Positions 31,483 through 40,431 are shown, counted from the stretch's first letter. The stretch: DNA of 64,000 nt from Solimonas fluminis (GCF_002930645.1 NZ_PSNW01000010.1:62281-126280), one strand, 5' to 3'. Translations and numbers: made by a program. Notes: generated by a model not told the origin, from the sequence alone.

Positions 31483-31683
31483 ATGACCAAGCCCACCCAT
31501 TGGAACGACGCCTTGGCCGAAGCCCTCAATGTCTTCGAGGACGCGCAGTACGCGGCCCGGTGGCTTGAAACGCCCAACGTTGCATTGGGCGGGGCAGCAC
31601 CGAGGGATTTGCTAGACACGGAGAGCGGATGGCAGGTCGTGAAGCGAGCGCTTGCCGCCGTGGAATACGGCCATCCCCTCTAA
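31483..31683 (+). CDS. DUF2384 (Xre/MbcA/ParS toxin-binding) domain protein, antitoxin-like
   Basis: 66 residues that are almost entirely the DUF2384 C-terminal domain of RES-Xre type antitoxins: ALNVFEDAQYAARWLETPN, ALGGAAPRDLLDTESGW, VKRALAAVEYG. The N-terminal Xre HTH is absent and no RES toxin gene adjoins. In complete systems this domain holds an NAD-degrading RES toxin inactive. It may be a stand-alone anti-toxin or a remnant. Confidence 0.72.
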   Translation: MTKPTHWNDALAEALNVFEDAQYAARWLETPNVALGGAAPRDLLDTESGWQVVKRALAAVEYGHPL

Positions 31684-31742
31684 AGCAGACTCCTGGCTGC
31701 GGCCCCGGGCTTCTTGTGTGCTGGCACTGGGCTCGGCCGCGC

Positions 31743-32081
31743 TCAAGTGTCGATGTTCTTCTGAAGCCGTACCAGCTCGGCCAGGGCTCTGGAAAAGCCG
31801 TCGCACTCGGCGAGCAAGTCTAGGGGGCGTACAAAACCGAGCGCCTGACACTCCCGTGTCAACCATGCCTGGGCGGCCTGAAGATCCCGGAACACGGTCA
31901 TGGCGCACGACATTGCGGCTACAACCAGAAGATCGTCTGCCGGTTGTGCCTTGGGAAGGCTCGTGCCGGCATGAAGCTTCTCTTTCTCGGATGCCCAACG
32001 ACCGCGCTCTTCGGAGGCCTCGCGGAGTTGGTCCATGAGGTCCAGGACCAATCCTGGCCGAGCCATCGCCTTGACCTTCAC
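31743..32081 (-). CDS. Divergent DUF2384-like protein (112 aa)
   Basis: Residues ~55-110 match the DUF2384 pattern loosely: AMTVFRDLQAAQAWLTRE, ALGFVRPLDLLAEC, ALAELVRLQKN. The N-terminal half is charged and helical (MDQLREASEERGRWASEKEK). It converges with the shorter DUF2384 gene 59 bp away. ATG 32066 (MARPGLVL) is an alternative start. No toxin neighbour. Confidence 0.5.
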   Translation of the reverse strand: MKVKAMARPGLVLDLMDQLREASEERGRWASEKEKLHAGTSLPKAQPADDLLVVAAMSCAMTVFRDLQAAQAWLTRECQALGFVRPLDLLAECDGFSRALAELVRLQKNIDT

Positions 32082-32115
32082 GAGCTGTTCTCCGGAAAGC
32101 TAGGGGCGGAGCCGA

Positions 32116-32634
32116 CTACTTCCGGAGCGCCGCCTTTGAAGCGTCGCGGATCATCCGGATCGCTCGGGCGATGCGACGACCTCGCCTTAGCATCCAACTG
32201 CCGGCCAGGAAGATGCCAAGGGTGGGAAGCACGGTTGCGAGAGCAACCAAAGTGCCAGAACGGGCGATCTCTTCAGGGCTGCTAAGCAGCAGGACCAGCA
32301 GGTTGGATAGCAAGCCGATGCCGCTGAGGACCAGCGCCAGTACGCCGCCGAGGATCCAAAGGAAGGGCCCTTGATCCACATTGCCCACGCCGCGGGTGAC
32401 GTTGATATAGCAGATTGCCCGCATGATCCCCGTGCGGTCAGGTTCCCCAACCAGCACTACATCATCGCCTGCGTATACCACTGGCGGCTGGCGACCAACG
32501 ATTTGCACCTGACGGCCGCTGAGAGAAAAGACCGCAATGAATCGCGTAAAGACGGCCAGCGAGTCCCCACTGCCACTGCTGGAAACGCGGCTCGTCGCAT
32601 GGACGTCCAGTGCTTTTCCCCTGAGCAATTCCAT
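32116..32634 (-). CDS. Membrane protein of unknown function (172 aa)
   Basis: A soluble N-terminal ~95 residues with beta-prone segments (RQVQIVGRQPPVVYAGDDVV) is followed by two transmembrane helices (FLWILGGVLALVLSGIGLL and LVALATVLPTLGIFLAGSWM) and a basic tail. No signal peptide, so the N-domain is probably cytoplasmic. Not recognised; lies 34 bp upstream of the DUF2384-like gene on the same strand. Confidence 0.5.
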   Translation of the reverse strand: MELLRGKALDVHATSRVSSSGSGDSLAVFTRFIAVFSLSGRQVQIVGRQPPVVYAGDDVVLVGEPDRTGIMRAICYINVTRGVGNVDQGPFLWILGGVLALVLSGIGLLSNLLVLLLSSPEEIARSGTLVALATVLPTLGIFLAGSWMLRRGRRIARAIRMIRDASKAALRK

Positions 32635-32774
32635 AGATTCCCCAAATGATCTTCGAGAAGCAGCAGGACGCTTGACGGGAACGGCAGCCTTGACCGGCGG
32701 CTAGAGCCCGTGACTCGCGAGCTGAGGCGCCACTAACCGCCCATGCTCAGATGTTTGCCGTGCTCGATCGCCAA

Positions 32775-33281
32775 CTACTGAACGGACGGCTTCCCCCCAA
32801 CCATGGGCGGATGCAGGAACTCCGGGATCACGATGTTCATGACCACCGGGTTGGGGTGAAACAGGTAAATGCCACGGATGCCGCAGACGAAGTAGAGGTG
32901 CTTCAAGGCTTCATCATCGAGCGGAAAACCCTGGATGCCATGATCCCCCAGCGTCAGATCGTGGGTGAAGCACACCAGTTCCTCAGGGGTGGAACACCAA
33001 ATCGCCTCTTCCGCATGCGTAGAGTTGGGGAGCCACACCAGCCCCTCACAGTATTGGCCGCTGGTCTGCTCGGCGTATTCCAGGGCAGTTTCGAACGGCG
33101 TGGCGGTCGGCTCGTACACCCGAGTCCCTTCCCACGGCCGACGATTTTCATGGATCGCACCCCACCAGCGGCGTCGAACGAGATCCGGATTTCCCAACCG
33201 GTTTCCGTTCGCGATGTGGATAAGGTGCTTGTCGTACCGGCCTACCGGGCGATCCGCAGGCCTTTGCATTCTTGGGTCCAT
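32775..33281 (-). CDS. Hypothetical protein (168 aa)
   Basis: Soluble, Trp/His-rich protein with CEGLVWLPNSTHAEEAIW and LVCFTHDLTLGDHGIQGFPL; no signal peptide or membrane helix. I do not recognise the family. Codon use is ordinary for the window and the frame has no competing convincing gene. It stands alone between the membrane protein and the exported protein. Confidence 0.45.
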   Translation of the reverse strand: MDPRMQRPADRPVGRYDKHLIHIANGNRLGNPDLVRRRWWGAIHENRRPWEGTRVYEPTATPFETALEYAEQTSGQYCEGLVWLPNSTHAEEAIWCSTPEELVCFTHDLTLGDHGIQGFPLDDEALKHLYFVCGIRGIYLFHPNPVVMNIVIPEFLHPPMVGGKPSVQ

Positions 33282-33300
33282 AGAGATTCTCTTTGAGAGG

Positions 33301-33816
33301 TCAGTGACGCTGGTGGGCGGAGTTCACCCGGGCGATAACGGCGGCGGATCCTCTGAAGTCCACCCGCACGTCGCGCATGCGATTGGCGTCGGGAAATCCC
33401 ACGCGGAAGGTCACGGCCTCATTGCGAAGAGCGAGTTGGCCCATGATGTCAGTTCGCTCGATTAGGTATACCCACGTACCTGGCAGAGCGGGGTTCGGGC
33501 CCCCGCACCGCAGAAAGCTGCCCGGGGAACCTTTGCCGGTGGTGACCGTCAACGCCGGTGCCGTCACGGTCGCTAAGGCCGTTTCACCCGGCCGGCACTC
33601 CAGTGCAATTGCGAAAGACCAGGTGCAGGACATCCCGTCGATACAGGAGTAGGAGGCGATCTCTGTCACCCCGGCAACGCCCGAGGAAACCGGGGCAGCA
33701 GCCAAGTGCATCCTGTTTGGTGGCGAAGCAGCGAACTCCCACGCCGGGGCGGCATGTGCCTGGAGAGCCGCGCCAAGACATGCCAAAACGGTCCCCAAGA
33801 CCCGCATCCCACGCAT
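33301..33816 (-). CDS. Exported hypothetical protein (171 aa)
   Basis: ATG 33816 is preceded by GGAGG with a 5-nt spacer and opens a signal peptide (MRVLGTVLACLGAALQAHAA) cut near residue 22. The mature part is beta-rich with two cysteine pairs (SCIDGMSC, ECRPG, RCGGP) suited to periplasmic disulfides. No catalytic motif. Family not recognised. Confidence 0.55.
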   Translation of the reverse strand: MRGMRVLGTVLACLGAALQAHAAPAWEFAASPPNRMHLAAAPVSSGVAGVTEIASYSCIDGMSCTWSFAIALECRPGETALATVTAPALTVTTGKGSPGSFLRCGGPNPALPGTWVYLIERTDIMGQLALRNEAVTFRVGFPDANRMRDVRVDFRGSAAVIARVNSAHQRH

Positions 33817-33871
33817 TCCTTCCTCCCAAGAATCTCCCAAAAAGGGAGCCGGGGGGTATCAAATCATTTTC

Positions 33872-33887
33872 ATTGCTATATAGCAAT
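33872..33887. promoter_or_regulatory. Palindrome ATTGCTATATAGCAAT
   Basis: A 16-bp perfect palindrome upstream of the Xre gene, with a further half-site ATTGCTT at 33893-33899. It lies between the divergent exported-protein gene and the Xre gene; a likely regulator site. Confidence 0.6.
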
Positions 33888-33899
33888 AGACCATTGCTT

Positions 33900-33924
33900 C
33901 ATCTGGAACGACGCTTTCCAGATG
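33900..33924. promoter_or_regulatory. Inverted repeat CATCTGGAA-n7-TTCCAGATG overlapping the Xre start
   Basis: Perfect 9-bp arms with a 7-bp spacer; the right arm contains the ATG of the Xre gene. Binding here, or an RNA hairpin, would directly block translation or transcription of the regulator. Confidence 0.6.
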
Positions 33925-34173
33925 CCTGCTCCTCGCTTAAACCCCCATCCGATTAATTCCGTTCTGGGGATGTGCGTTCGCTTAGAGCGGACGCGATGCG
34001 GCTATTCCCAGGAGGAACTGGGTCAGAAGATCGGGCGTGATCAGGCGCTCATCAGTGAAATCGAAGGCGCTAAGCGTTCGGTGACCTTGGACGTAATCGG
34101 CCGCCTGGCAGATGCCCTGGGGGTACGCCCCGCAGATTTATTGGACGAAAAGTTTGGACGAAGATCAAAGTAG
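33922..34173 (+). CDS. Xre-family transcriptional regulator (83 aa)
   Basis: Single HTH_3 domain protein: VRLERTRCGYSQEELGQKIG, then QALISEIEGAKRSVTLDVI and LADALGVRPADLLDE. ATG 33922 lies in the inverted repeat described above; longer frames extend through the palindromes and are unlikely. Such stand-alone regulators often autoregulate. No toxin gene adjoins. Confidence 0.78.
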   Translation: MPAPRLNPHPINSVLGMCVRLERTRCGYSQEELGQKIGRDQALISEIEGAKRSVTLDVIGRLADALGVRPADLLDEKFGRRSK

Positions 34174-34691
34174 GAAGACCTAACTAAGAGGTTTGGTCCG
34201 ATTGCTCGAGGATTCGAGGGCGAATGAAGGCAGGCGCCAGTCGGACGGAGAATTCCGAACAGGGCATATCGCGCTGCCGAACTTGCTAGAAGCAAAGATC
34301 GCTTAGGTCAGCCAAGGGTGGAATTACAGAATCTGGAAGTATTGGCTGCCAATTTACGATAACGGCTATTATCATAAGTGTAACAGTGCGTGCTCCTGCT
34401 CAATTTAAAAGTCTATTAAAAACAACATATTGTTGGGCGACCTCCAGGATTTAGAGGGCCAAGACAGGCAAGATCTGGCTCCGTTTAGGTATTACGTTTA
34501 GCCTTGATATCAGGCATTACACTAAATCCTGAATTATTGAAGCTCGCGCTAATTTGACCGCTGCCCCTTCGGAATGACGCTTCTTCACCTCCGACCTCAT
34601 GGGGTCTTGGTGCGGATTCCAAATCACCGTGCTACTCAATTTCGGGGTAACTCCGCCGTCGAAAAACATTCAGTGGACGGCGAGGCGTGGC
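34174..34691. other. 518-bp AT-rich region without a gene
   Basis: Lower GC than its surroundings, with stop codons in all frames. It holds a small palindrome CAACA-tat-TGTTG (34423-34435) and an ATTATCATAAG-rich stretch. No RNA gene or transposon end was recognised. Confidence 0.5.
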
Positions 34692-35288
34692 CTAGGCAGC
34701 ACCAAGGGTACGGCGCACTCGACTCAGGTGGACTGGCGTAACCCCGAGATACGAGGCAACGATTTCCTGCGCGACCATGGCCTCGATGTGGCCGTGGTGC
34801 TTCTGGAACCATCGATACCGATCCTCGGCATCCAGCATGAGCAGCGTGTACTCGCGTTCCGATTTTTGCCGGTATAGATGCTCCATCACCGTAATGAAGA
34901 ATCCGGCCCAGGCCAAGTCATTCGTGGTGAGGCTTCTCAGCTTGGCATAGGGTAGGCAAAGGACCACGCTGGGCGTCAGCGACCGGATCGTGGCGCGCGC
35001 CGGCCCTTTGCGGACCAGGTCTTCCATCGAACCAACGACGTCGCCCTCGCTGGCCAGCCATTTCGCCTTTCTCTTGCCGTCGATGCCAACGTAGAACTCG
35101 CCGATCACGCCCTCGAGGACGATGCCGGCGACCTGTGCTTCCTCGCCGGCCTCCAGAAGTGCCTCACCCTTGGACAGACCACGCTCGCTGGCGATCTCGA
35201 CCAATGCGGTGACGTCTGGTGCCAACCTTCCCGTGTGCCGGGCGACCAGATCTCGCAGCACGGCTATGGATCGCTCCGAGCACCCCAT
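34692..35288 (-). CDS. Crp/Fnr-family transcriptional regulator
   Basis: 198 residues from ATG 35288 (GGAG 9 nt upstream; a start at 35306 is possible). A cyclic-nucleotide-binding-like beta-roll (KGEALLEAGEEAQVAGIVLE) lacks the Fnr cysteine cluster, and the C-terminal winged helix has EIVASYLGVTPVHLSRVRR. Divergent from the dioxygenase-monooxygenase pair, which it probably controls. A palindrome AACATATGTT (35302-35311) lies in the shared region. Confidence 0.78.
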   Translation of the reverse strand: MGCSERSIAVLRDLVARHTGRLAPDVTALVEIASERGLSKGEALLEAGEEAQVAGIVLEGVIGEFYVGIDGKRKAKWLASEGDVVGSMEDLVRKGPARATIRSLTPSVVLCLPYAKLRSLTTNDLAWAGFFITVMEHLYRQKSEREYTLLMLDAEDRYRWFQKHHGHIEAMVAQEIVASYLGVTPVHLSRVRRTLGAA

Positions 35289-35370
35289 GGGTCTCTTCTC
35301 CAACATATGTTAACGACGCCAAGACTAGTGGCTGCCACGATTCCTCGCCATTCCAACCGGAGACGTGAAG

Positions 35371-36372
35371 ATGAGTCCCGAAGCCACTGTCAGGCGATTC
35401 CCCAATGCCGCTTGGCGCGGCCCCGAACTGGGCGACTCCGCCCGTTGGGTTACCGTTCTGACGCCAGCACAGCGGGCCGCAATCGCGGAGTTGGGGCTGA
35501 GCCTGGAGTCCAGGGGCATTTCCGAGATGGAGGCCCACAAACCAAGCTCCAGCGAAGCGGGCCAATGGGCCATCCTGCAGGATGCGATGCGTGATGTACG
35601 CAAGGAGCTTCGGGAAGGGCGTGGCTTCGTGCTGATGCGAGGATTTCCGGTGTCCGAGCTGTCCCCCCAAGCCACGAAGCTGGCCTACGCCGCACTGGGT
35701 TCAATGCTGGGTGCGGCGATGCCTCAGAACAAGCGAGGCGAACTGATCCACGACGTGCGGGATACCGGCGCCAGCAAGGTCGATCCGAACGTGCGCCTAT
35801 CGATCACCAATGCGGAGCAGGACTTCCACACCGACGCAGCCGATCTGATCGGCCTGCTGTGTCTCCAGAAGTCCAAGTCGGGCGGCGTCAGTCGCATCGT
35901 CAGCTCGGTGACGGTGTACAACGAGGTCGCTGCGGTTCGCACTGACTTGGCGGCGCTGCTCTTCGAGCCCTGGTATTTCCACATGAAGGGGGAGCAGGCA
36001 GCAGGCGCCTTGCCCTATTTCCAGCTGCCCATCGCCCATGACATTGGCGGCCGGCTCTCCAGCTTCTTCATCGCCTGGTACATCCGGCACGCAGAGCAGC
36101 TCGAAGGCGTGCCGCCGCTGACGCCGGCTCAGCAGGAAGCGCTGGACCTCTACGAGGCTACCGCGAACCGCGCCGACCTATACCTGGACATGCACTTCGA
36201 GCCGGGCGACATTCAGTGGCTCAAGAACTCCGTGATCCTGCATAAGCGCAGCGAATACGAGGACTGGCCGGAACCGGAGCGCAAGCGGCATCTGCTCCGG
36301 CTGTGGCTGGCGGCGCCGGATTTCCAGGACGGCATCGTGGCGCTGAGGCAGGGTCACAAGGTGGCGGCATGA
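35371..36372 (+). CDS. TauD/TfdA-family Fe(II)/2-oxoglutarate dioxygenase
   Basis: 333 residues from ATG 35371 (GGAG 8 nt upstream). Iron ligands: His and Asp of FHTDAADLIGLL, distal His in ILHKRSEYEDW; the 2-oxoglutarate arginine is in KRHLLRLWLA. These enzymes hydroxylate small organic acids, sulfonates and the like. The ATGA overlap with the flavin monooxygenase indicates a two-enzyme oxidative step. Substrate not readable. Confidence 0.8.
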   Translation: MSPEATVRRFPNAAWRGPELGDSARWVTVLTPAQRAAIAELGLSLESRGISEMEAHKPSSSEAGQWAILQDAMRDVRKELREGRGFVLMRGFPVSELSPQATKLAYAALGSMLGAAMPQNKRGELIHDVRDTGASKVDPNVRLSITNAEQDFHTDAADLIGLLCLQKSKSGGVSRIVSSVTVYNEVAAVRTDLAALLFEPWYFHMKGEQAAGALPYFQLPIAHDIGGRLSSFFIAWYIRHAEQLEGVPPLTPAQQEALDLYEATANRADLYLDMHFEPGDIQWLKNSVILHKRSEYEDWPEPERKRHLLRLWLAAPDFQDGIVALRQGHKVAA

Positions 36373-37460
36373 GCATCGACGTTCTGGTGATCGGCGCCGG
36401 TCAGGCCGGCCTGGCAGCCGCATGGCACCTGCAACGCGCGGGCGTTCCCTTCCGCATCGTCGAAGCCTCCACCCAGGTCGGCGGCTCCTGGCGGCACTAC
36501 TACGACAGCCTGACGCTGTTTTCCCCGGCGGGGTACTCCAGTCTTCCCGGGATGCCGTTTCCGGGAGACCCAGAGCGATACCCCGTCCGGGACGAGGTTA
36601 CGGGCTACCTGGAGGCCTATGCCGCCCGCTACGAGCTGCCGGTCGAATTCGGTCGAAGGGTCGCCAGCGTTGGCCGCCTGGACGCAGGTTTTGCATCCAA
36701 ACTGGCGGATGGCGAGATCATCCATTCCCGAGCCGTTGTAGCCGCCTCAGGCGCCTTTGCGCGGCCCTACATGCCCCCAATCGATGGACTGGAGAGCTTC
36801 CGGGGGCGGGTGCTTCACGCAGCGCAGTACCGGTCGCCGGAAGGCTTCGAGGGCCAGCGCATCGTCGTGGTAGGCGGCGCCAATTCGGCGGTGCAGATCG
36901 CCGCAGAACTCGCGTCGAGGGCTACCGTCACCCTGGCGTCACGCCGTCCCATCCGGTTTGCCCCGCAACGTGTTCTCGGCAAGGACTTCCATTTCTGGCT
37001 GAATCTGACCGGCTTGGACCGGACCCGGTGGCTGGACGACCAGAGCACACCGGTTCTGGATACGGGCAAGTACCGCGGCGCCATCAAGTCCGGGCATCCC
37101 GACCAGCGTGGGATGTTTCTGAAAGTCGACTCAACCGGTGTTGAATGGTCCCCGGGCCAGCATGAGCCCGTTGACGTTCTGCTGTTCGCTACCGGCTACC
37201 GCCCTCAGGTGCCCTACTTGGACAGCCTGGGCGCTATCGATGCCGAGGGGCGACTGCTACAGCGCAAGGGCGTCAGTACGACCGTTCCGGGCCTGTACTA
37301 CGTGGGATTCCCGAAGCAGCGCAACTTCGCTTCCGCCACGCTGCGCGGCGTGGGTCCGGACGCGGAGGTGGTCGTGCGCTCCCTGCGAGCGCAGCTCGCA
37401 CCGGGGACTTCGCGGCATCAGCGCGAGCACCGCCGAATCTGCTGTGAGCCAGCCACCTAG
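36369..37460 (+). CDS. Flavin-containing monooxygenase, ArsO-like
   Basis: 363 residues. GAGQAGLAAAWHLQRAG (FAD Rossmann site), YYDSLTLFSPAGYSSLPGMP (a motif I associate with ArsO-type enzymes), and GGANSAVQIAAELASRAT (NADP site) followed by LFATGYRPQVPYLDS. It would use NADPH and O2 to oxygenate a substrate. ArsO proteins occur in ars clusters, and an ars operon starts 3 kb downstream, but this gene is in a separate unit with a dioxygenase, so the arsenic link is tentative. Confidence 0.65.
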   Translation: MSIDVLVIGAGQAGLAAAWHLQRAGVPFRIVEASTQVGGSWRHYYDSLTLFSPAGYSSLPGMPFPGDPERYPVRDEVTGYLEAYAARYELPVEFGRRVASVGRLDAGFASKLADGEIIHSRAVVAASGAFARPYMPPIDGLESFRGRVLHAAQYRSPEGFEGQRIVVVGGANSAVQIAAELASRATVTLASRRPIRFAPQRVLGKDFHFWLNLTGLDRTRWLDDQSTPVLDTGKYRGAIKSGHPDQRGMFLKVDSTGVEWSPGQHEPVDVLLFATGYRPQVPYLDSLGAIDAEGRLLQRKGVSTTVPGLYYVGFPKQRNFASATLRGVGPDAEVVVRSLRAQLAPGTSRHQREHRRICCEPAT

Positions 37461-38197
37461 ATAGCGCGGCGCCCGCCCTGGAGGAATTCAGTAAACGCCC
37501 CAAGGCCGATGCGGTGCGTCGGCATCTGGCGGACATAGGTGTCGATAAGCTCCTCGCAGGGGTCTCGGTCGTGAAGGTACTGGAGAAACTCGAAGGCGAT
37601 CGTAATGAGCCGATGGATCGTTCTTGATCGCAAATGGCGGCGATTCAGTTCTGCGTGATAAGCCAGCAGCACGGCATAAGAGCGATGATCCTGGCGTTGA
37701 GCCAGGAGGCGGTCGGCACTTCGGGTAACGCGCAGGTCGGCGATGGCCTCCCGCGACGGCACCGTGTAGCCGATCTCTTTCAGGAATTCGAGATAGACCC
37801 TGCTGTGCTTGAGCATCTGCGCATCGCAGCGGGACAAGAGGCCCGTTGCTGTCACGTCCAGACAGTTCGCAAACGTCGTGTCCAGGACCTGGAAAAATCG
37901 TAGGTGGCGCGGCAGTCGTCGGACGACCAATCTCGCGTCCTGTCGCTCAAGCTCCCGAGCCACGAAGTGTGAGAACATCAGCCGTACCCACCCCTGGTCG
38001 ATCTGGGTGCAACAGGCCTGGACCAGGTCCTGGACCTGCTGGAACCACGCCCGCTTTCGGCAGGCGACCGCTTCCTCGACGTTCAGGTGATCGATACATG
38101 GCCGGCAGACAGGGTTGCCCTTCGCCGCGCGGCCAAAGACCAGCCGCGGCTCGCCGCAGACAGAGCAGGGAACCTTGTCTCGGGAGGACCGACGCAT
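37457..38197 (-). CDS. Zinc-finger protein with recombinase-like C-terminus, possibly truncated
   Basis: 246 residues. The N-terminus has two Cys pairs (CSVCGEPRLVFGRAAKGNP, CRPC), a zinc-finger pattern. The C-terminal part (RHLRSRTIHRLITIAFEFLQ, YLHDRD) resembles the core-binding domain of tyrosine recombinases, but no catalytic domain follows. It may be a recombinase fragment at an island junction or a separate DNA-binding protein. Its 3' end overlaps the convergent monooxygenase gene by 4 bp. Confidence 0.5.
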   Translation of the reverse strand: MRRSSRDKVPCSVCGEPRLVFGRAAKGNPVCRPCIDHLNVEEAVACRKRAWFQQVQDLVQACCTQIDQGWVRLMFSHFVARELERQDARLVVRRLPRHLRFFQVLDTTFANCLDVTATGLLSRCDAQMLKHSRVYLEFLKEIGYTVPSREAIADLRVTRSADRLLAQRQDHRSYAVLLAYHAELNRRHLRSRTIHRLITIAFEFLQYLHDRDPCEELIDTYVRQMPTHRIGLGAFTEFLQGGRRAI

Positions 38198-38277
38198 CGA
38201 CTTCGACTAATGCAAGAGCTTCCCCTGGACCGGGAGGGGCCGTCACCCCAACCCGATCCAGGAGTCACCCTCAAGCC

Positions 38278-40431
38278 TCAGACACCAATCGGGCCGCCAT
38301 CGTTCTTCGTGATGACGATCGTGGCGGTGCGGGGGCGCGTGATGGCCGTGCCGGTGACCGTGGCATCGTCGGTGGTCATCGACGGCCAGTTGCTCTGGAA
38401 CGTGGTGAGCGTGCCGGACTCGCCCGGGTGCTGGATGTTGACGAACATGGTCTTGTAGTCCGGGGTCATGTCCACACCCGTGATCTCGCAGCCCGGCGTG
38501 CCGACCAGGAAGCGACGCACCAGGTCCGGCGTGGCCGCCTTGCCGGCGAAGGTCTTCTGGGCGCCGACCATTTTCTGGCCGCCATCGCCCACCTTACCCG
38601 GCACCGCCGCGAGCATCATGCAGTTGGTGACATCGGTGTAAGCGCCGTCGTCCGTCTGGATCCAGAGGATGCCGCGATTGTCGAACCAGAGACCATCCGG
38701 GCTGGAGAAGTCGTTCTCGGCCGTTAGTCCCGACAAGTTAACCGTGGCCGCCGGAGCATCGGCCTGGGCGCCGAACAGGTAGACGTCCCAGGTGAAGGTC
38801 GTCGCCGCAGCGTCGCCGGAGCTGTCGGCCAGGCGGATGATGTGCCCGTTGACGTTGCCGCGCTGGGTGGCAGCGCCCTTGGGGTCTTCGTAGCTGCGGG
38901 GGTTGGCGGCATCCACGGCCGGGCCGCCGGTGCCACGGCTGCTGTTGTTGGTCAGCGTCAGGTAGAACTCGCCGGTCTTCGGATTGACTCCACCCCACTC
39001 GGGACGGTCCATCTTCGTGGCGCCTGCCAGGTCAGCCGCCGTGCGGGTGTTGACGATGATCTCCGCCAGGCCGGAGAACTTGCCGGACAGCGCCGCGTTG
39101 TCCGGGGTCAGCGCCAGCCACTCGCCGGTGCCGTCGTCCTTGAAGCGCGCGGCGTACAGCACGCCGGAATCCAGGTACTTGCCGCCCATCGCCGGGCCCT
39201 TGGTGGCATCCGCCGGGTCCCAGTTCGCGGCGGAAACGAACTTGTAGGCGTACTCGTTGCGCGAGTCGTCGCCCATGTAGACCACGACCGGCCGTCCGGC
39301 CTTCACCGGGGCAAACCAGGAACCCTCGTGCGATGTGCGGCCCAGCGCGGTGCGCTTGCGCGGCGTGAAGGTCGGGTCGTAGGGATCGAGTTCCACGACG
39401 TAGCCGAAGTGGTTCGGTTCGTTGCGGAAATCCTCGGCGGCGCTGGCGCCGGTGATCGTCACATTGAAGCGCTTCTGCAGGTCGGTGCCATCGACCGGCG
39501 TGTCCCAGCCACGGTAGTTGAAGCCCTTGCTGTTCGGGGTGATGGCGTAGCGGGCAAAGGCCTGCGTGCGGACCGCATCGCTCTGCGCCGCGTCGTTGCC
39601 GCGGTTGAAGTAGGCGTTCCAGTTCTCCTCGCCTGTGAGGAAGGTGCCCCAGGGCGTCACACCGTGGCCGCAGTTGTTCATGGTGCCGAAGCAGGTGCGG
39701 CCGTTGGGCGAGAGCTTGGTCACGGCGAACACGCTGCCGGCGACGGGGCCGGTCAGGGCCATTTCGCTGTTGATGTGCCAGCGCTTGTTGAGGGCGGCGG
39801 ACTTGTCGATCGCCCACTTCGTGGCACCCTTCTTGACCTTGATGACGGAAACGCCGTGAGCATGCTGGTCCTTGAGGACTTCGGCCAGCGGGCGCGGTCC
39901 GGTGGCGCCGGTGCGGTCCGGGGTGGGGCCGGCAGCGTGCAGGTAGATGTCCGTCAGAGCCTCGTGATTCATCGCCAGGATGCCTTCCGTCGAACTGGTC
40001 GAGCCCTTGGGGAAGGGGAAATAGGCCAGGGCGTCGTGATGGTCGCCAGCGCGCTTGTCGAAGTCACCCTGCGTGCCATCGTTGGTGTAGGCCGCCACGC
40101 CTTCCACGAGGGGGTCGCCCAGCGCGAACAGCACGTATGCGGAGTAGCCGGCCGGCACCGTTACCTTGTCAGCGAGGTTCTTGGGGACAGCCGTGAAGCC
40201 CAGCGGCGGGGTGGCCGCCGGAGTGCCCGTGTCGCCGGATTCGTCGTCATTGCTGTCGCAGCCGACCAGGCCGGTGCCGGTGAAGACCGCCGTGGTGGCA
40301 GCCAGGCCACCCAGCAGCGTCTTGCGGCGGGTCAGGCGGGCCGCCAGCAGCGATTCGAGCGTGGGATTGTTGGAGGTGTTGCTGCCGACGTCATCGGGAT
40401 CGATGCCGTGTTTCACGAGGTCTGAGGTCAT
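38278..40431 (-). CDS. phoX: PhoX-family alkaline phosphatase, accessory copy
   Basis: 717 residues, paralogue of 8953-11112. Tat motif TRRKTLLGG (Arg35-Arg36), lipobox-like L-V-G-C (Cys58) and acidic linker, then the same conserved blocks: MNHEALTDIYLHAAG, FLTGEENWNAYF, GDDSRNEYAYKF, KMDRPEWGGVNP, SSPDGLWFDNRGILWIQTDD. Phosphate-releasing periplasmic or outer-surface enzyme. The copy next to the ars cluster, with a divergent ars promoter, suggests coordinated phosphate and arsenate handling. Confidence 0.87.
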   Translation of the reverse strand: MTSDLVKHGIDPDDVGSNTSNNPTLESLLAARLTRRKTLLGGLAATTAVFTGTGLVGCDSNDDESGDTGTPAATPPLGFTAVPKNLADKVTVPAGYSAYVLFALGDPLVEGVAAYTNDGTQGDFDKRAGDHHDALAYFPFPKGSTSSTEGILAMNHEALTDIYLHAAGPTPDRTGATGPRPLAEVLKDQHAHGVSVIKVKKGATKWAIDKSAALNKRWHINSEMALTGPVAGSVFAVTKLSPNGRTCFGTMNNCGHGVTPWGTFLTGEENWNAYFNRGNDAAQSDAVRTQAFARYAITPNSKGFNYRGWDTPVDGTDLQKRFNVTITGASAAEDFRNEPNHFGYVVELDPYDPTFTPRKRTALGRTSHEGSWFAPVKAGRPVVVYMGDDSRNEYAYKFVSAANWDPADATKGPAMGGKYLDSGVLYAARFKDDGTGEWLALTPDNAALSGKFSGLAEIIVNTRTAADLAGATKMDRPEWGGVNPKTGEFYLTLTNNSSRGTGGPAVDAANPRSYEDPKGAATQRGNVNGHIIRLADSSGDAAATTFTWDVYLFGAQADAPAATVNLSGLTAENDFSSPDGLWFDNRGILWIQTDDGAYTDVTNCMMLAAVPGKVGDGGQKMVGAQKTFAGKAATPDLVRRFLVGTPGCEITGVDMTPDYKTMFVNIQHPGESGTLTTFQSNWPSMTTDDATVTGTAITRPRTATIVITKNDGGPIGV

